From NCBI GenBank assembly GCA_963741405.1, contig CAVUHX010000039.1, positions 992,001 through 1,056,000 on the forward strand: a DNA stretch of 64,000 nucleotides, given 5' to 3'. The position numbers were made by a program, and so were the translations under genes. The stretch comes from Roseiarcus sp963741405 (GTDB lineage Bacteria; Pseudomonadota; Alphaproteobacteria; Rhizobiales; Beijerinckiaceae). A model generated the notes under the pieces. The model saw nothing but the letters and a program-made list of their open reading frames with translations, made no database searches and was not told the DNA's origin. Positions 42,169-51,014 of this stretch are shown in pieces; within the stretch, counting starts at the first letter, position 1, and each line of letters opens with the position of its first letter.

Positions 42169-42559
42169 CGACACCCTCCCGACCTTGTCGTAACTCGGTA
42201 TTGCCCGGGTCAAAGCCTCTGCAGTCGCTCTGTTTCATCGGCCTCCGCTCTGGGCCGCGGGCGGCTATCTCCTTCCGCCGGGCGTTTCCAGCCGCAATTC
42301 CATACGCAGTGGTTCGCCCCGTCGAAGACGGCCTTCCCCATTTCAAGTCGCGGTCCGTGCGGTTTGGAGGATCCGACGAACCAGTCGATTGGTAAGTTCG
42401 GTCCGGCCGCACTGCCTTCAGGGTGACGATGATGATGCTTAGCCGGCGTTGCCGAACATCCACCCTCTTGCCTGCTCGATCTCCGCGGCGCGCCTTCATT
42501 TCGAGGCGGAACAGGCAATCGAAAGCAGCTAGCTCTGGCTTTAGTCCCTTACGAGTTGA
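42169..42559. other. Gene-free interval
   Basis: No supported gene. It joins the start of the broken secreted-protein gene to the truncated integrase relic. The junction near 42555 marks where the integrase homology stops abruptly, so a rearrangement end may lie here. Confidence 0.4.
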
Positions 42560-42951
42560 GTTCTTGACTGAAATCAGCGCGACGCGCGCCTTCAGGCTCG
42601 AAACCGACTCCAGGAACCGCACGACCTCGTCGGCGCTGAGCACAACGGGAAGCTTGCGCGGTTCGCGGGCGTAAGCGATCCGCTCCGGGATCGTCTGTTC
42701 GCCGAGCGTCACGCCGTAGAAAAAGCGCAAGGCGCAGACGGCTTGGTTCACCGACGCCCACGCGACGCCCTTCGAAGCCAGATGCACCTGATAGGCTCGA
42801 ACATCCTCCAGGCCGAGCCGATCGGGTGAGCGGCCAAAATACCGGCTGAACCTCGAGACCGCGTGGACGTAGGATTGCTGGTCGCTGGCGACAGATTGCG
42901 GATCGTCATGTCCTCGATCATCCAGCGGCGCAGAGGGCTGATCTGGGCCAT
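42560..42951 (-). pseudogene. Tyrosine recombinase/integrase, truncated and frameshifted
   Basis: From ATG 42951 the minus strand reads AQISPLRRWMIEDMTIRNLS, and after frame changes near 42800-42890 continues as HLASKGVAWASVNQAVCALR, FFYGVTLGEQTIPERIAYAR and LPVVLSADEVVRFLESV. This is the N-terminal SAM-like domain of phage-type integrases often linked to IS91-like elements. The catalytic domain (R, HxxR, Y) is absent. Confidence 0.75.
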
Positions 42952-43295
42952 CTGAAACTCCTGTCTGAGAGTGGGTTGCAACACCCCATCCTCTCAGGCA
43001 GGAGGACTTTCACTCCATCCCGCCGCTCAACCCCTCGCCTCCGCTTCCGCCGCGATAGCGGCTTCGTTGTGTGCCGGGTATGTTCAGTAGCTTGGAGGTG
43101 AAAGTCCTCTACCCGACCTGATGGAGGTGAAGGGTTAGCGATGCGCAAGGGCTGTCGCCGCGAGGCGGGGTCTGAAGGAAGCGCGGAGCAAATGTGCGAG
43201 TTGATGGACAAGAACCGGATATGAGGCGTTAGCGCCTGGACCCCGGATTTAGGACCATTGGCTAAGGTGTGAAATGACCTGCTCTGTCGCAACCG

Positions 43296-43601
43296 ATGGA
43301 GCGAGAAATGACGAAGTCACGCAAGAAGTTTGATGCGGCGTTCAAGGCGAAGATTGCGCTCGAGGCGCTTCGCGAGGATGCGACAGTTCCGGAACTGGCG
43401 AGGCGGCACGGGGTGCATCCGAACCAGATTTATGCCTGGAAGAAGCAGGTTCTTGACAACGTCGCGAGCCTGTTCGCGCGCGGGGCGAGGGGTTCGGGCG
43501 ATGGCGAGGAGGAGCGCGAACGCGAGACGGCCAAGCTTTACGCCACGATCGGCCAGCTGACGGTCGAACGGGATTTCTTGGCCAAGAGGCCAGGTCGATG
43601 A
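43296..43601 (+). CDS. IS3-family transposase OrfA (copy 2)
   Basis: Identical 101-residue protein to OrfA of copy 1, with the HTH PELARRHGVHPNQIYAWKKQ and a zipper-like C-terminus. It overlaps OrfB by four bases. Confidence 0.92.
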   Translation: MEREMTKSRKKFDAAFKAKIALEALREDATVPELARRHGVHPNQIYAWKKQVLDNVASLFARGARGSGDGEEERERETAKLYATIGQLTVERDFLAKRPGR

Positions 43602-44542
43602 GCGCGCCCGATCGAAGAGCGAAGGTCGAACGGCCTGGTAAGGACCTGTCGGTGCGCCGCCAATGCGCGCTTGTGGGCGTGGCGCGCTCGGGGGTCTACC
43701 GCCCCAAGCCCTTCGCCGGGGCGGACGATCTGGCGGTGATGCGCCGCATCGACGAACTGCATCTCGAGCTTCCGTTCTACGGCTCGCGGCGAATGACCTT
43801 CGAACTCAACAAGGAAGGCCGCGGGGTCAATCGCAAGCGGGTGCGGCGGCTGATGCGGGCGATGGGGATCGAGGCGCTGGTTCCGCGCCCCGGCACGAGC
43901 AAAGCCGCGCCCGGGCACAAGATATACCCCTACCTGCTGCGCGGCCTGAAGATTGTCGAGCCGAACCACGTGTGGGCGGCCGACGTGACCTACATCCCGA
44001 TGGCGTGCGGCTTCCTCTATCTGGTGGCGATCATCGACTGGGCCAGCCGGGCGGTTCTGGCGTGGCGGCTGTCGAACACCAACGATGCCAGCTTCTGCGT
44101 GGCGGCGCTGGAGGAGGCGCTGCTTCGGTTCGGAAAGCCCCAAATATTCAATACTGATCAGGGCTCCACGTTCACCGCCGAGGCTTTCACCGGCAAGCTC
44201 GCGGCGGCCGGCGTCGCGATTTCGATGGACGGACGCGGCCGCTTCATGGACAACATCTTCATCGAACGGCTGTGGCGTTCGATCAAGTATGAAGAGGTGC
44301 ATCTCAAAGCCTACGCCGACGGCCGCGAGGCGCGGGCCGGCATCGGTTCCTGGATGACCTTTTACAATTTTCGACGCCCGCACCAGGCGATGAACAACCA
44401 GATGCCGATGGCGGTGTGGCGCGCCGGCATGGACGAAATCGAGGCGGCGGCGAGGCCTGTGGATATGCCGCTTCGCTTGGACAACGCAAACGCGTTGCCC
44501 ACATACCCACAGCAGAGGCAGAAGCAGCAAGAAGCGGCTTGA
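43598..44542 (+). CDS. IS3-family transposase OrfB (copy 2)
   Basis: Identical 314-residue integrase-core protein to OrfB of copy 1, with DDE residues in VWAADVTYIP, FNTDQGSTFT and IERLWRSIKYEE. The perfect identity shows that insertion into the intron, or the reverse event, is recent on the scale of the surrounding decay. Confidence 0.93.
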   Translation: MSAPDRRAKVERPGKDLSVRRQCALVGVARSGVYRPKPFAGADDLAVMRRIDELHLELPFYGSRRMTFELNKEGRGVNRKRVRRLMRAMGIEALVPRPGTSKAAPGHKIYPYLLRGLKIVEPNHVWAADVTYIPMACGFLYLVAIIDWASRAVLAWRLSNTNDASFCVAALEEALLRFGKPQIFNTDQGSTFTAEAFTGKLAAAGVAISMDGRGRFMDNIFIERLWRSIKYEEVHLKAYADGREARAGIGSWMTFYNFRRPHQAMNNQMPMAVWRAGMDEIEAAARPVDMPLRLDNANALPTYPQQRQKQQEAA

Positions 44543-45640
44543 TTCTTGAAAGACAAGGGCAGGCGAGATTACACCTTAAGTCCGACCTCCCGTGGTCCCA
44601 CGAGTGGGGCCAGGACAAGCGAGCAACGAGTTGCGAAGTCCATATTCATCAAGGGCGCGAAGCGTAGATCCGGCGACTGCGCACGGAAGGCGACTGAATC
44701 TTACCCCGGGAGGTCTGCTCCGTGTTCCAAGTTCGGAACTGAGGGCGTCGCAAGGCGTCCTGACCGCGGTGCAGAAGTCAGCAGAGGGCATATTAGGCCA
44801 AGCAGTCGGCAAGGCTAATGAGGCGCTCCAAAGCCGAAAGGCGGAGAAACAGATAGGCCGAGCCGGGAACGAGGGCCGAAGGCCCAAACGATTGAGAGTG
44901 GCGATTAGGACTGGCGACTTATGAGCGGAGCGCGGCAGAAAACTCTGGGCGAGCAATTGTCTCAGACCTTGGTGGCGGAGGGTCGGGGTGAAGCCCTGGA
45001 CGCCGAGGCCGAGGACGCCGAACCGTTGATGGCGAAGCCAGCACCTGAAAGTCCGGCCTTGGCGGAACAACTCATGGAGGAGGTGTGTGATCGAGGGAAT
45101 CTCGAAAGAGCGTGGAAGCGCGTTCGAAGCAACAAGGGCGGTCCTGGCGTTGATGGGATGACCATCGACGCCGCCAAGGATTACCTGCGTGAGCACTGGC
45201 CAGACATTCGGGCTCAATTGCTTGAGGGAACCTATCAGCCGCAGCCGGTCAAACGGGTCGAAATCCCGAAACCGGACGGCGGAATCAGAAAGCTCGGCGT
45301 GCCTTGCGTCGTCGACAGACTGGTTCAGCAGGCTATGCTGCAAGTTCTCCAAGAGCGGTGGGACCCGACGTTTTCCCAGGACAGTTACGGCTTTCGACCG
45401 GGGCGCTCCGCCCATCAGTCAGTGGTTGAGGCGCAACGTTACATCGCCGACGGCTACAGCGTCGTGGTCGATCTCGATCTCGAAAAGTTTTTCGACCGAG
45501 TCAATCACGACAGCCTGATGGCGCGCGTCGCCGCGCGAGTGTCCGATAAACGTGTGCTCAAACTCATCCGGGCGTTTCTCAGCGCCGGGGTGATGGAAGA
45601 CGGTTTGGTCAGTCCGCCGGATGAGCATCTGTGATGGGAG

Positions 45641-46630
45641 TCAAGCATGATTTGGCTCCCAGAGTCTGTCCTCGCGGACGAGGGTGTTGGCGAGGACGAG
45701 TAGCTTTCGCATGACGGCGGTGAGGGCGACTTTGGCCACTTTGCCTTTGGCGACGAGCCGATCGTGGAACTGCTTGAGGGCGGGATTGAAGCGGGAGGCG
45801 TTGAGCGCTCCCATGTACAAGGAGTTGCGCAGATGAGCGCGGCCTCCTCTGATGTGGCGGGCGCCTATCGTATCGCCGGTGTCACAGGCGATTGGGGCGA
45901 GGCCTGCGAGCATGCCGGTCTGTTTGGCCGAGAGGGTTCCGATCTCGCGCAATTCCGCGACAATTGCGGCTGCGATGACCTCGCCGACGCCTGGAATCGA
46001 AACGAGGATTTCGAAGCGCCTTGCGAGGCAGGGATCGCTTTGGATCAGGCGTTGGATCTCGGCGTCGAGGTGGGAGAGCGAGGTCTCGAGAGCGCGCAAC
46101 TGGCGATTGAGCTCGGGGATCAAACATTTGGTTTTGCTGCCGCCGCGCCGATTGAGAAGCGCGGTGCGCTCGTCGCTCGCCGCCTGGCGGCCGCGCACGA
46201 GTTCCTGCAGGCCTTCGAGAAGTTCGCTGGGCGGCTCGGTAACGGCGGGATCGAGAGTGTCGCCGAGGATGGCCAGCATACGTGCGTCGACGCGGTCGGT
46301 CTTGGCGAGCATCCCGATCGCCTCGGCGAACAGCCGCGAACGCAATGGGTTGACGACAGCGACCCTAAAGCCGCTGGCGCTGAGGGAACGGTGGGCGAGC
46401 CGGTGCAGCTTGCCCGTGGCCTCCATGACGACGAGGGCCACGTCATGAGGTTTCAGCAAGCGCTTCAGCCGCTTGATTCCGTTCGGGTCGTTGTTGACGC
46501 TGACCGTCTTTCCCACTGGATGGAGGTAGACGTCGAGCCGTTCTTTACAGACGTCGACTCCGACATACACTTGCGTTGCGTTTGGCTCGGGCGAGACCTT
46601 GCCTTGCATGCGGGACTTGCTCCCCATCAT
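45641..46630 (-). CDS. IS110-family transposase
   Basis: A 329-residue IS110 recombinase. The N-terminal RuvC-like DEDD domain has VYVGVDVCKERLDVYLHPVG, VVMEATGKLHRLAH and LAKTDRVDARMLAILGDTL. The C-terminal Tnp_20 domain has LVSIPGVGEVIAAAIVAELR and HIRGGRAHLRNSLYMGALNA. The reading frame is intact. Its promoter and bridge-RNA leader are interrupted by IS21 starting 34 bases upstream, so activity is doubtful. Confidence 0.92.
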   Translation of the reverse strand: MMGSKSRMQGKVSPEPNATQVYVGVDVCKERLDVYLHPVGKTVSVNNDPNGIKRLKRLLKPHDVALVVMEATGKLHRLAHRSLSASGFRVAVVNPLRSRLFAEAIGMLAKTDRVDARMLAILGDTLDPAVTEPPSELLEGLQELVRGRQAASDERTALLNRRGGSKTKCLIPELNRQLRALETSLSHLDAEIQRLIQSDPCLARRFEILVSIPGVGEVIAAAIVAELREIGTLSAKQTGMLAGLAPIACDTGDTIGARHIRGGRAHLRNSLYMGALNASRFNPALKQFHDRLVAKGKVAKVALTAVMRKLLVLANTLVREDRLWEPNHA

Positions 46631-46778
46631 CTGTTCAGGCCAAGCGCGAAGGACGGACGGATCCTGTGTTTCGGCGTGGAAAAGTGACCCCCTGAGGCGG
46701 GGGATCGGCGTCCAAAATTGACCCCCTGATTTCCGATTTGTTCGGCTGCCTGCTTTGGCGCGAAGCGGGCGGTGAGGG

Positions 46779-48275
46779 ATGCTGATTGTGGAGACGATTG
46801 GTCGGATACGGCGGGAGCATTTCGTTCAGGGCAAGACGATCAGGGAGATCGCGCGCGACCTGAGGCTGTCGCGCAACACGGTGCGCAAGGTCCTGCGATC
46901 GGCGGAGACGGCGTTTTTCTATGGACGAGAAGTTCAGCCGCGGCCGAAGCTGGGTGGCTGGACGGAAGACCTCGATCGGCTGCTGGCGAGGAACGCGGAC
47001 GCTTCGGCGCGCGAGCGGATGACGCTGATCCGCATTTTCGAGGAGCTGCGGACGCTCGGCTACGAAGGCGGCTACGACGCCGTTCGACGTTACGCCCGCG
47101 CTTGGGCCAAGGCGAACGCGAGCGCGACGGCGAGCGCCTTCGTCCCGCTGACGTTCTCGCCGGGCGAGGCCTACCAGTTCGACTGGAGCCACGACATCGT
47201 TGTGATGGACGGGGTAACGACGACCGTGAAGGTCGCGCACATCCGTCTTTGCCACAGCCGCATGATGCTCGCACGCGCCTATCCGCGCGAAACGCAGGAG
47301 ATGGTTTTCGACGCCCACGAGCGGGCGTTCGCGTTCTTCAGGGGCGCCTGCTCGCGCGGCATCTACGACAACATGAAGACGGCGGTGGAGACGATCTTCG
47401 TCGGCAAGGATCGGCAATACAATCGCCGCTTCCTCCAGATGTGCTCGCATCACCTCGTCGAGCCCGTTGCCTGCACGCCGGCCTCGGGCTGGGAGAAGGG
47501 CCAGGTCGAGAACCAGGTCGGCCTCGTGCGCGAGCGCTTCTTCACCCCGCGCTTGCGCGTCAAGAATTACGACGAACTGAACGCCTGGCTGATGGACAAA
47601 TGCATCGCCTGGGCCAAGGCGCATTCTCATCCCGAACAGCCCGACAGGACGATCTGGGAGGTCTTCGAGGAAGAGCGCCCCAAGCTCATTCCCTATCGCG
47701 GCCGCTTCGACGGCTTCCATGCCCTGCCGGCCTCGGTGTCGAAGACCTGCCTCGTCCGCTTCGACAACAACAAATACTCGGTGAGCGCCAGCGCGGTCGG
47801 CCGCCCGGTCGAAGTCCACGCCTACGCCGATCGCGTCGTGATCCGCCAGGACGGGCGCATCGTGGCGGAACACCCACGCCGCTATGGGCGTGGCGCGACG
47901 GTCTATGATCCTTGGCATTACGTTCCGGTCCTGGCGCGCAAGCCGGGAGCCTTGCGCAACGGGGCGCCGTTCAAGGACTGGGTGCTGCCGACGGCGCTCG
48001 ATCGCGTGCGGCGCAAGCTTGCCGGCTCCGACGACGGCGACCGGCAGATGGTCAAAATCCTCGCCGCCGTGCTCACCGATGGATTGCTTGCGGTGGAGGC
48101 CGCCTGCCTTCAGGCGCTGTCCGAGGGCGTCCATTCGGCCGACGTCGTCATCAACATCCTCGCGCGTCAGCGCGATCCCGGACCGGCGGCGACGATCATG
48201 ACGCCCGACGCGTTGCAGCTCCGTCACGCGCCGATCGCCGACTGCGCCCGATACGACCAACTCAGGAGCGTGTAA
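46779..48275 (+). CDS. istA: IS21-family transposase IstA
   Basis: A 498-residue IstA. N-terminal helix-turn-helix (GKTIREIARDLRLSRNTVRK), then the rve core with YQFDWSHDIVVMDG, IYDNMKTAVETIF and SGWEKGQVENQVGLVRERFF carrying the D, D, E residues, and the C-terminal Mu-type beta-barrel (CLVRFDNNKYSVSASAVGRP). The frame is intact. Three bases before istB. Confidence 0.94.
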   Translation: MLIVETIGRIRREHFVQGKTIREIARDLRLSRNTVRKVLRSAETAFFYGREVQPRPKLGGWTEDLDRLLARNADASARERMTLIRIFEELRTLGYEGGYDAVRRYARAWAKANASATASAFVPLTFSPGEAYQFDWSHDIVVMDGVTTTVKVAHIRLCHSRMMLARAYPRETQEMVFDAHERAFAFFRGACSRGIYDNMKTAVETIFVGKDRQYNRRFLQMCSHHLVEPVACTPASGWEKGQVENQVGLVRERFFTPRLRVKNYDELNAWLMDKCIAWAKAHSHPEQPDRTIWEVFEEERPKLIPYRGRFDGFHALPASVSKTCLVRFDNNKYSVSASAVGRPVEVHAYADRVVIRQDGRIVAEHPRRYGRGATVYDPWHYVPVLARKPGALRNGAPFKDWVLPTALDRVRRKLAGSDDGDRQMVKILAAVLTDGLLAVEAACLQALSEGVHSADVVINILARQRDPGPAATIMTPDALQLRHAPIADCARYDQLRSV

Positions 48276-48278
48276 CCC

Positions 48279-49007
48279 ATGGAAAGAACCGAAGTCCTCG
48301 ACATGATGAGCAGCCTCAAGCTCTACGGGATGAGGAGCGCCTACGACGAGACGCTGACCACGGCGCTCAAGCGCAAGCATGAGCCGCAGCGTTTCGTCGG
48401 CGATCTCCTGAAAGCCGAGATCTCGGAGAAGCAGGCGCGCTCGATCAAATACCAGCTCACAGTCGCCAAGCTGCCGCTGGCCAAGGACGTCGACGACTTC
48501 GCGTTCAAGAACTCGCCGATCAACGAGGCTCTCGTGCGCGACCTCGCCGCCGGCGGCTTCCTTGCCCAGCAGCGCAACCTCGTCCTGGTCGGGGGAACCG
48601 GCACCGGCAAGACGCACCTGGCCATCGCGATCGCGCGAAGCTGCATCCGCGCCGGATCGCGCGGGCGCTTCTTCACCACCGTCGATCTCGTCAATCAGCT
48701 CGAGGCTCAGGCGCGCGCCGGCCGCCAGGGACGGCTTGCTGATTATCTCACCCGCCTCGACTTCGTGATCCTCGACGAACTCGGCTATCTCCCCTTCGCC
48801 CAGGCCGGCGGGCAATTGCTGTTCCACCTGATCAGCCGTCTCTATGAGCGCACCTCGATCATCGTCACCACCAACCTCGCCTTCGGCGAATGGCCGAGCG
48901 TGTTCGGCGATCCAAAAATGACCACCGCGCTGCTCGACCGCCTCACCCATCACTGCGACATCGTCGAGACCGGCAACGAAAGCTGGCGCTTCAAGAACCG
49001 CGCCTGA
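48279..49007 (+). CDS. istB: IS21-family ATP-binding helper IstB
   Basis: A 242-residue AAA+ ATPase related to DnaC. Walker A is VGGTGTGKTHLAIAIA, Walker B VILDELGYLPFAQAGGQLLF, sensor 1 IIVTTNLAFGEW, and DRLTHHCDIVETGNESWRFK near the end. It selects target DNA and activates IstA. Intact. Confidence 0.94.
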   Translation: MERTEVLDMMSSLKLYGMRSAYDETLTTALKRKHEPQRFVGDLLKAEISEKQARSIKYQLTVAKLPLAKDVDDFAFKNSPINEALVRDLAAGGFLAQQRNLVLVGGTGTGKTHLAIAIARSCIRAGSRGRFFTTVDLVNQLEAQARAGRQGRLADYLTRLDFVILDELGYLPFAQAGGQLLFHLISRLYERTSIIVTTNLAFGEWPSVFGDPKMTTALLDRLTHHCDIVETGNESWRFKNRA

Positions 49008-49214
49008 CGCGAGACAATCTCAGGTCAACCAAACCGCGCTCGCCCCGGCTGCGCAACCCCGACCAGCTACGCCGGGCCGAGCGCTGCCGTCCGCGCCCTG
49101 GCACCAACAGGGGTCAATTTTGGACGCCGATCGGGGGTCAATTTTGGACGCCGATTGACACGGATCCAGCTCACCCGCGGTTCCGAGCCAAGGGGACTAC
49201 GATCCCGCCCGCCC

Positions 49215-49246
49215 GACCGCCTGGGGGTGGCCACCCCCAGGCGGTC
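49215..49246. repeat. 32-base perfect palindrome in the IS110 leader
   Basis: GACCGCCTGGGGGTGG followed directly by its exact reverse complement. It lies in the 120-base piece of IS110 leader left to the right of IS21, so it may be part of the element's bridge RNA, though a zero-spacer palindrome is not typical of those RNAs. Confidence 0.7.
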
Positions 49247-49372
49247 ATCCCGAGGCTTAAAGCGATTCGGGACAAACAGACCATGCAAGGGGAAGCCGCA
49301 GGGCGGCCCGCTTTCGCCCATCCTCAGAGTCCGACTCGAAAGTTCATGCGGGATTGCAGGGCTTTCGCAACA

Positions 49373-49921
49373 TCAGGCGGATGGAGGCGAAACGAAGGAC
49401 ATGAGGGCGGTAAGGTTGAGGTTCTCCCAGTCTTTGGCCAGCCTTCGGCAGCGGTTGAGCCAGGCGATCGTCCGCTCGACGATCCAGCGCTTGGGCAATA
49501 CGACGAAGCCCTTCGCCCGATCGGATCGTTTGACGATCTCGACCTGGAGGCGAGACAGGATTTTGCTGACTGCTCCGGCGAAGATCGGCCCTTGATAGGC
49601 GCTGTCGGCGAACATTTTTTCGAGATAGGGGAAGCGGCCAAGCAGCGTCGAAAGCAGCAAAACGCCGCCGTCGCGGTCCTGGACATCGGCGGAATGAACG
49701 ATGGCCTGCATCAGCAGACCTTGAGTGTCGACGAGAAGGTGGCGCTTCTTCCCTTTGATCTTCTTTCCTGCATCGAACCCGTGCGGATCGATCGAGGCCC
49801 CCCTTTTTCTGCGCTCTTCACGCTCTGGCTGTCGATGATGGCGTGGTCGGACTGGCCTCGCGTTCGGCCTGCGCACGACACTTTTCGTAGAGCGCGTCAT
49901 GGATGCGATCCAACGCGCCAT
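49373..49921 (-). CDS. IS5-family transposase, C-terminal frame
   Basis: The second frame of a two-frame IS5 transposase: GASIDPHGFDAGKKIKGKKR, HLLVDTQGLLMQAIVHSADV, FADSAYQGPIF and LPKRWIVERTIAWLNRCRRL carry the DDE core. It overlaps the first frame by about 100 bases, so an intact protein needs a ribosomal frameshift. No translation start of its own is evident. Confidence 0.85.
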   Translation of the reverse strand: MARWIASMTRSTKSVVRRPNARPVRPRHHRQPEREERRKRGASIDPHGFDAGKKIKGKKRHLLVDTQGLLMQAIVHSADVQDRDGGVLLLSTLLGRFPYLEKMFADSAYQGPIFAGAVSKILSRLQVEIVKRSDRAKGFVVLPKRWIVERTIAWLNRCRRLAKDWENLNLTALMSFVSPPSA

Positions 49922-50177
49922 CGATGCCCCAGTCGCAAAAGTATCGATAAACGGTGCTGCGTGGAGGAAAATCCTTGGGAAGATAGCGCCATTGGCGCCC
50001 GGTGCTCAGCACGTACATAACGGCGTTGAGCGCCTCGCGCATGTTTGTTTCCCGTTTGCGGCCTCCTCGCCTCGCCGGAGGAATGAGCGGTTCGACATGC
50101 GCCCACTCCTCATCGTCAGGTCGCTCGGGTATCGCAAATGATCCCGCTTGTATTTCGCTCAGTTCTCGTTCGTCCAC
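49818..50177 (-). CDS. IS5-family transposase, N-terminal frame
   Basis: A 119-residue first frame: EWAHVEPLIPPARRGGRKRE, MREALNAVMYVLSTGRQWRY and FPPRSTVYRYFCDWGIDGAL are the DUF4096 N-terminal domain of IS5-family transposases. It joins the C-terminal frame by a shift within the overlap near 49830-49900. Confidence 0.87.
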   Translation of the reverse strand: MDERELSEIQAGSFAIPERPDDEEWAHVEPLIPPARRGGRKRETNMREALNAVMYVLSTGRQWRYLPKDFPPRSTVYRYFCDWGIDGALDRIHDALYEKCRAQAEREASPTTPSSTARA

Positions 50178-50904
50178 ATGGCGGCCCCGAATCAGTCCGC
50201 CTACGGAATCACAACCGACTCATGGGACTCAACAACTTTCGGGCCAGACCCTAAGCAATCTCGTGCTTGACGACAAAGAATTGGCCCGACGCGGTCACCG
50301 TTTTTGCAGTACGCCGACGACTGCAACATCTATTTCGCAGCCGTCGCGCTGGCGAGCGGGTCATGGCCTCTGTGAGCCGGTTCCTGACCAACAAGCTGCG
50401 GCTCAAGGTCAACGAGGCGAAGAGCGCGGTGGCGCGACCGGAAGAGCGGAAGTTTCTTGGGTTCAGCATCTCGAATGACGGGAGTGAGCGGCGCGTCGCG
50501 CCAAAGGCTCTCGACAAATTCAAAGGGCGGATCCGAGACATGACGCGCCGGACGCGGCGGTTCAGTCTGCAACAGTTGATCAAAGAGCTGAAGCCATACA
50601 TCGTTGGATGGCGCGGCTACTTCGGCTTCTGCCAGACTCCGCGAGTCCTCACAAACCTCCAAGCGTGGATCCGTCGAAGATTGCGTTTGTAGCTTTGGCG
50701 GCAGTGGCGAACCGGGCAACACCGCTTCAAAGAACTATGCCGTCGTGGCATACCGAAGTTCAATGCGGCGGTGGCGGCCGGCTCGCCCACGGGCATCTGG
50801 CGAATGTCAGGACACCCGTCAGTCCAACAGGCGCTGCGCAACCGCTATTTCGATTCGCTCGGTCTTCCCCGAATCTATGTGCCCGCCCAAGCTTAACTCG
50901 GTCG

Positions 50905-50978
50905 AACCGCCGCGGTACGGATCCGTATGCCAGGTGGTGTGGGAGGGACGGTGCCGCGAGGCATCCCCCTGTCCCGAT
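50905..50978 (+). ncRNA. Group II intron domains V and VI
   Basis: AACCGCCGCGGTACGG with ATCCGTATGCCAGGTGGT forms the 34-base domain V hairpin, followed by GTGGGAGG and a domain VI stem (GGACGGTGCC / GGCATCCCCCTGTCC) with the intron end at CCCGAT. It starts nine bases after the reverse transcriptase stop, the normal arrangement. Confidence 0.8.
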
Positions 50979-51014
50979 CAATCCTGAAGATTCCATACTT
51001 TTGGAATTGCTGGC

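Larger units (their letters stand above)
43238..44612 (+). mobile_element. IS3-family insertion sequence, copy 2 (within the intron)
   Basis: Same element as at 34805-36191, in opposite orientation. Coding sequences are identical. The terminal TGAA/TTCA bases are not conserved here: the left end reads GCGCCTGGACCCC and the right end GTGGGGCCAGGAC. Boundaries are therefore approximate and no target duplication can be named. Confidence 0.85.
46665..49160 (+). mobile_element. IS21-family element
   Basis: A 2496-base element. Ends TGTGTTTCGGCGTGGAAAAG-TGACCCCC (left) and, reversed, TGTCAATCGGCGTCCAAAA-TTGACCCCC (right) match at most positions. The unit GGCGTCCAAAATTGACCCC is repeated inside both ends, the multiple terminal repeats typical of IS21. 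CGGATCC is duplicated at 46658-46664 and 49161-49167. Confidence 0.9.
45626..49287 (-). mobile_element. IS110-family element, itself split by IS21
   Basis: The reverse transcriptase frame is interrupted after GATGAG (45620-45625) and resumes with AG-GGGAAGCCGCAG at 49288. The shared core is AG on the plus strand, CT on the element's strand, the dinucleotide used by many IS110 elements. Removing IS21 leaves an element of about 1159 bases with a leader of about 150 bases upstream of the transposase, the region where IS110 elements encode their bridge RNA. Confidence 0.75.
49327..50251 (-). mobile_element. IS5-family element in the intron reverse transcriptase
   Basis: A 925-base element with imperfect ends GAGTCCGACTCGAAAGTT and, reversed, GGGTCTGGCCCGAAAGTT. 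It interrupts the reverse transcriptase between SPIL and SNLVLDD. TCA precedes it and TAA follows, compatible with the TNA target of the IS427/IS1031 group with one later substitution. Confidence 0.85.
44921..50896 (+). pseudogene. ltrA: Group II intron reverse transcriptase/maturase in three pieces
   Basis: Piece 1 (44921-45625): AEQLMEEVCDRGNLERAWKR, NKGGPGVDGMTIDAAK, PKPDGGIRKLGVPCVVDRLV, YSVVVDLDLEKFFDRVNHDS, ending VSPPDE. Piece 2 (49290-49326): GKPQGGPLSPIL. Piece 3 (50252-50896): SNLVLDDKELARRGHRF, then the YADD catalytic motif and neighbours with two one-base losses, SVSRFLTNKLRLKVNEAKSA, and the maturase domain. An in-frame TAG at 50690 (RLRL-stop-LWRQWRTGQHRF) interrupts the last part, which ends LPRIYVPAQA. 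Removing the IS110 and IS5 elements rejoins the frame at both sites. Non-functional. Confidence 0.85.
43069..50978 (+). mobile_element. Group II intron expanded by nested insertion sequences
   Basis: The 5' end matches GUGYG (GTGTGCC at 43069), followed by domain I sequence (GGAGGTGAAAGTCCTCTACC, then CGACCTGATGGAGGTGAAGG). Domain V is at about 50905-50939, and the intron ends near CCCGAT at 50978. Inside are a reverse transcriptase gene in three pieces and four insertion sequences. Subtracting these leaves about 1.95 kb, a usual size for a bacterial group II intron. A GCCGC-GATA-GCGGC hairpin lies just upstream of the 5' splice site. The exact 5' and 3' ends are by consensus only. Confidence 0.82.

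Noticed and set aside
46635..48953. 772-codon open frame on the minus strand
   Set aside because: Shadow of istA and istB on the other strand; high-GC DNA keeps antisense frames open.
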